A stretch of 64,000 bases of DNA, taken from Actinernus sp. WN-2022. Lineage: Eukaryota; Cnidaria; Anthozoa; Actiniaria; Actinernidae. Position 1 is the first letter of the stretch; each line of letters starts with the position of its first letter. The notes under the pieces are model-generated. The model did not search any database. It had not been told where the DNA came from and was given only the letters and a program-made list of their open reading frames with translations. Shown in pieces: positions 59,407 through 64,000 of the stretch. The stretch covers positions 74,991,032-75,055,031 of the forward strand of contig JAOWCC010000936.1 of the NCBI GenBank assembly GCA_030867875.1, written 5' to 3'. The position numbers and the translations under genes are program-made.

Positions 59407-61223
59407 TGTTATTAAACCATACGTAGAGAAAGCAGCAGTTTTGCTTCAGTGATCCGTCTTCCTTTAGCTTAACGCAAAATATCATTTAATTGAGGAATAT
59501 TGTTTCCTGTGGCCGTGCCTTGTACCACAATTACTGTCGCAAGTTACTCGTGCAACGGCAAGTCCGAGTGACTAAACTTGGATTTTGTAATCCTTTTATA
59601 ATGACTGATTCACGTGGCCTACAAAGTATAAACATTAGCCATAGTGGGATGGTATGGGCTTTTTTGGTATTAATTTTGAATTAGTCACTTACCATAACAA
59701 TAAAGATATCACGATTTCGAGATATACTGCTAATAAAGCGTTACATATAACGTAACAAGAAGTCAACTGATTTCAGTTTTAGCACAACTATATTATAATA
59801 TAGCCGAGTCTTGAAGCTAAGCTACAACTAACTAGGTAGTCTTCTCTCACGCTATCGCTTAATTTACTGTCATTTAGCGTCATAAAGACATAATAAATTA
59901 ATTTGTGGGTTGAATTGTGCAATAAAGCGACCATGTAGCACGCCCCCTGATTCTGTTCCCGCTGCGATTGTATTTGATAATATAAGCGTGGTCAAGCCGG
60001 TGGACTGTTAGAGTCCCTGTACCGGTTCTTGTGGTGCAAAATAATAATAAGTGTTTTGTGGGCAGCGTACATGCACTAATGCAGATCTAGAAGAAACTGG
60101 CCAGGCACGACTGGCAAACGGTAATACCCATCGTATATACGTTCGCATTTCACGAGATCTGGCATGGACAGGTGATATAAACTTTTGGATTTTATTTCAC
60201 CAAATCGCGTGTATTTTGTTAAGCAAGGGAGTGGTGAAATAAAATTGAAACTCCTTATTGTTAGTTTCAGCCTGATTCTCTTCTGTCGCCTTTGCAATAT
60301 CACTTCATGGCATGTGACGAAAATAAAATTAATTGGCAATCAGTAGACTTCACACCTACTTATCATAAAAAACTTTTTTCCAGTGATTTGTTCTGTCCTT
60401 TTTGCCCAAAAATAAAAGTAGGTGTTTGGGAGCTCGAACCTTCTGGGAAAATAAATTAGTCATAATATTAACTACTTTAACATTCAAGGAAAAGGATTCC
60501 TGAAATGTATAGACCCATGCTGATACATGTATCTTTCTACTTTAATTAATTAACCACACCTTTCAGTGGTCGTCTGTTTCGATTTCTATTGCGCATGCGT
60601 AGGTTTGGATCATGCCCACATCCGCTCACGAGGAAATCTACAAAGGAAGTTGGTAATATCTTTGTTTGGATATTTTAGCAAAAGGGAAAAAAGCATCGTT
60701 CCAGTGGGAACAAGAAATTACTGATTCATATGAAGTACAGACAGGTCAATATCATGCACGCGGCTTACGCAAGAGCATCCATGAAATTCGCGGATAGTTA
60801 AAGCCTCTTGCAGAACGCTAACCTTCGCCAGTATGTCGTGCGTTCAGTAAGGATAAGAGAAGAAACGACATCTTCGTCCCGTCGTCTTCAGTGGACTACA
60901 TTTTGTGGGCTGCTGGATTTTGAGTACTTTAGATTGCGTGCAAGAAAGAGTTTGCTATTAAGTATCTACAAGAGAGAACTCACGCAATAATTTACGGGCG
61001 AGCGCCGTTGCCTAATACGCCCCCGTCAGTACAGAGCAGGGCAGGAATAATGGTCGTCACATTCTTGTTTCACTATCTAACTTATTCAGTATAACCCCTT
61101 TAACACAAACGAAACCTGTTTAGTTAAAGTGCTCCTAATCCATTTTTGTACTGAATTTCTACATATAAATTCTTATAATATTTAGAGTAATTATGCGAAA
61201 AATGTTTTGTGTTTGCTTGAATC
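59407..61223. other. KLHL upstream flank
   Basis: Probable minus-strand promoter directly above 59406, no TATA box obvious. GGTGATATAAACTTTTGGAT...TTTATTTCACC and GTGGTGAAATAAAATTG (60172-60245) are inverted words. Open frames here have no protein character. Confidence 0.45.
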
Positions 61224-61505
61224 ATAGTTAATAGAGTGGAATGGTAAGGAAACCCGGCAAACTTCAAAAGGGCTAACAAAGGCGCTGCGATTGAGGTTGG
61301 AAGGGGGCAAGACAAAAGATTGTGCACTATCATAGTTCATTAGCGTTCCCTGAACGACTGAACTCACACGTTTCTATTGGCTGATTGACTAACATGTTGG
61401 AATTTCTATTGTGTTTTGTGCAGGGTAGTGGTCGAAAAAAGCTAACAAAGACCTATAACAAAGAAGGTCCCTGAGTTTCCTAACCATTCCACTCTATTAA
61501 CTATG
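61224..61505. mobile_element. MITE, CATAGTTAATAGAGTGGAAT ends
   Basis: ~30-bp inverted arms at 61224-61253 and 61475-61505; GGGCTAACAAAGGC and AAGCTAACAAAGACC inside. Confidence 0.8.
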
Positions 61506-62535
61506 CTTGAATCCTTGATTGTCTACAACCTGTTGAAGTTTACGAAAAGCGACCAGGCTCTACCGAGCCACAGTACACAAATTAGAAACATTGGCCTAGT
61601 ACATCGTTCGTTGTGTGTGGATCAACAATCATAACAGTTATAGAACCTACAACAAGTGTTATTTTCTCTACTCTGTTCCGAAAATAACTTATTTATGCTC
61701 TAGTCCTCCCTTTACAAAAACCAGTACAACAATATAATAATATCATTTATTATTGGTAGGAAGGAGCATACAGAACTAGAATGAAACGTAGTTCGTAACT
61801 AATTATAATGATGTAATGTAACTGAAATAGTCAGAATGTACAAGCTTCTGAGATGATATAAGTACCAAACTTGTGACAGAACAAGTTACTGTAAATGCCA
61901 AGGTTTTGTGAAACAATCAAACGAGACTTTACTTCGTCTTAAACGTATCTTTGACTTTTTCAGACTTCTATCTGCCCCCCAATCTGGTAGCCCTAAATTT
62001 GCAGCGGAAGTGGCACCTCCGAATCTAAAACTGTGAGTTAACTATAACCCGACGGATCAATGCCCACTTCCGCTGATTTATCTTTTAAGATATCTCTTGC
62101 CGAGTACTTAGTGTTTTTCAGAGAGCACGTTACTTTTAGAATCCTTGTCATGTCTAATAGATCTAATTATAAAATCAGTAGAATCCCGGCTCTGCGATAT
62201 GAGCGTGACGAAGGTCAGTTCAGCGGTAAATAATAGTATGGGCATGTCTTATAGGACGTTTTCGCAATGTAAATCCATGACCCGTCTCTATACTTATCAG
62301 TTTTGCTTGATTCAAATAAAATCGAAAGACGATCTTCAAGAAAAAATGTTATTTCTGATATTCAATAGTTCGGAGATTCTGAAGAATCCAGCATAAGATA
62401 ATAGACACATGGAAGTGATCTAGTACCAACTAGATTAATAGGCATGAATAGTTATATAAATACTAGTATACCTAACAGGTAGCGAACAGGTAGCGAATGC
62501 TGCTTTGCTCAGTTTGGGACGGACCATTAGAAAAG
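61506..62535. other. Intergenic, no gene seen
   Basis: One small inverted pair (AGCGGAAGTGGCA at 62001, TGCCCACTTCCGCT at 62060). Duplicate GTAGCGAACAGG at ~62480. Confidence 0.5.
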
Positions 62536-62538
62536 TTA

Positions 62539-62572
62539 TTGGGGGGGGGGGGGGGGGGGGGGTGGGGGATTC
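62539..62572. repeat. Poly-G tract
   Basis: G22-like run then TGGGGG; directly 5' of the LINE fragment. Confidence 0.9.
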
Positions 62573-62574
62573 TC

Positions 62575-63435
62575 AAGCTGCAGTTTGGTTTACGTAGACA
62601 TTAAAAACGAGACGAGCGTAGCTTTCTGGAGCAAAAAAATCAGAACATTCTTATATCGTCTAGGTTTTGGTAGCTATTGGATTGAACAGCAAGATTTAGA
62701 TTCTCATAAATTATGGCTCCCTTTAATCAAACAAAGAATAATTGATAATGAAATACAGACATGGACAAGTGAAATTCATAACGATGAACGCAAAGGCTCG
62801 CCTGATCAACGTAACAAACTGAGAACATTCCGACTATTTAAAACAAGTTATAATTGTGAAAATTATCTAAAAACTGTCACTGTGCTGAAACACAGAACAG
62901 CCATGACTAAATTGAGAATCAGCAACCACAGTCTAGAAATTGAAAGAGGAAGGCATGCGAGACCTTACAAAAAGCCTGAAGAACGAATTTGTTCACAGTG
63001 TGGGACCGAAGTCGAAGACGAGATTCACTTTCTAGTCAGATGTAGAAACTATGACGATCTAAGAATTGAACTTTTCTCATCAATTAGCTCAACTCTCAAT
63101 AAGAATTTAACTCCTAAATGAGAACGTGAAATTTCGTCTCATTATCGACCCACCCAAATCTCTCCAAGCATTAAGTGCCAAGTTTATTTACGAATGCCTT
63201 GAAAAAAGGCGTCGATGCGAGCGTTCTTGAACTTTCTAGTATGGGGCTATAATTATTACATTTTATCCACTAGTTACCCTACAGTCCTATCTGTCATAAA
63301 TATATATTGAATACAGATATGAAGTTCTGTGAAATAATGATATGTAATCACTATTTATAGTTAGTATAGTTATTTGGACTTTAGTCTATGTACTTTATTG
63401 TATAAGACTCCAAATAAAATATGTCTGTCTGTCTG
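62575..63435 (+). pseudogene. LINE ORF2 C-terminal fragment with (TGTC)n tail
   Basis: VYVDIKNETSVAFWSKKIRT, FKTSYNCENYLKTVTVLKHR, TAMTKLRISNHSLEIERGRH, then ICSQCGTEVEDEIHFLVRCR (C-x2-C ... H-x4-C knuckle as at LINE ORF2 ends), stop at 63119-63121, and a shifted continuation. Ends in CCAAATAAAATATGTCTGTCTG. A different family from the other LINE fragments here. Confidence 0.8.
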
Positions 63436-64000
63436 TATTTTTTTTTATTCCAGTTTGCTGTGCAGCAATATTTTTTTTCGGCTACGATCTCATGCACGTT
63501 TTTTTTTTGGAAAATATTTTATGTACTAGTCTATTCAAAATTAGCTACATTTGCATATCAAAGTCATTGCGTACAAAAGCCTACATAGCGATAACCGGTG
63601 ACTCACTTCCATTATCGGCCCAGTCATTTCACTCAAAAATACATGGATATGGGAACTATTTTGCCTTATAAAACAAATAAAATGATATATGACTTCCACT
63701 TACCTTCAAATCAAAGTTAAGTAACATCTAATCTGCAACTGATAACTGTCAGTTGGAGTGATTAGGGGCCGTCGACATATTCGAAATGCCCCGCTTAACG
63801 CACAACGGACGTTTAGGGGGGGAGGAGGTAAGGGCATGGACGTTAGTGTGGGTCATTTAGAACAAACACATTTTCATCAATAGAAGTACACTTTTTAATC
63901 AAACGTTTCCAGTCAGCTAGATCTACATAGAGCGCAATTTCTGTTGAATTTCCCGGAAATTTCAACAAGGTCTTTTGATTAGAAGTATCATGAAATACCT
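63436..64000. other. Window end, no gene seen
   Basis: T-tracts and a G-rich stretch (GGGGGGGAGGAGG at 63816); AAATGCCCCGC words as in the GC-ended MITEs. Confidence 0.5.

Noticed and set aside
1..64000. A bacterial-style defence island, operon or CRISPR system
   Set aside because: Introns, SINEs, LINEs and eukaryote-only gene families exclude a prokaryotic source; the unusual content here is mobile-element architecture.

Overview
This is a eukaryotic, animal-type window: small exons with GT-AG introns, Kozak-like starts and no operons. It carries three clear protein-coding genes in a sea of transposable elements. The tRNA-headed SINEs, many palindromic MITEs, CR1/L2-like LINE 3' ends, frequent ACATGTACATG runs and AT-rich introns suggest a marine invertebrate. 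My best guess is an anthozoan cnidarian such as a coral or sea anemone. That is inference from sequence texture; the genes themselves are found across animals.

Layout. 1-1780: decayed LINE reverse transcriptase. 3263-15546 (+): ER class I alpha-1,2-mannosidase (MAN1B1 type), 7 coding exons, 668 aa, complete, type II membrane anchor. 15.6-30.6 kb: intergenic graveyard with several LINE 3' fragments on both strands, palindromic MITEs nested in each other, tRNA-derived SINEs and a 100-N assembly gap at 27410-27509. 30686-30830 (-): candidate first exon of an unrecognised gene, head-to-head with the next one. 31004-53312 (+): PPAN/SSF1, the Brix-domain 60S ribosome biogenesis factor, 14 coding exons, 462 aa, complete. 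Its intron 7 (10.6 kb) is almost filled by a 9-kb nest of inverted-repeat elements. 56254-59406 (-): a BTB-BACK-Kelch (KLHL) Cul3 adaptor, 3 exons, 599 aa, convergent with PPAN. 59.4-64 kb: KLHL upstream flank, MITEs and a LINE 3' fragment at 62575-63430.

The three genes serve unrelated housekeeping roles: ER glycoprotein quality control, 60S maturation and ubiquitin-ligase substrate selection. I see no functional cluster. All three are open and frame-consistent across every splice junction, so they look functional despite the repeats.

The unusual material is in the mobile DNA. One 2.4-kb element has ~300-bp terminal inverted repeats, each carrying an outward-facing ATG exon ending in a consensus GTAAGT donor. 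PPAN intron 7 shows a four-level nest ending in a 5S-rRNA-like SINE. Two elements inserted one after the other into the same 9-bp target near 19.4 kb. LINE 3' fragments sit inside inverted-repeat elements, and a short 13-bp-TSD insertion carries a hammerhead-like core. All exon and element limits were read by eye; no alignment or database search was run.
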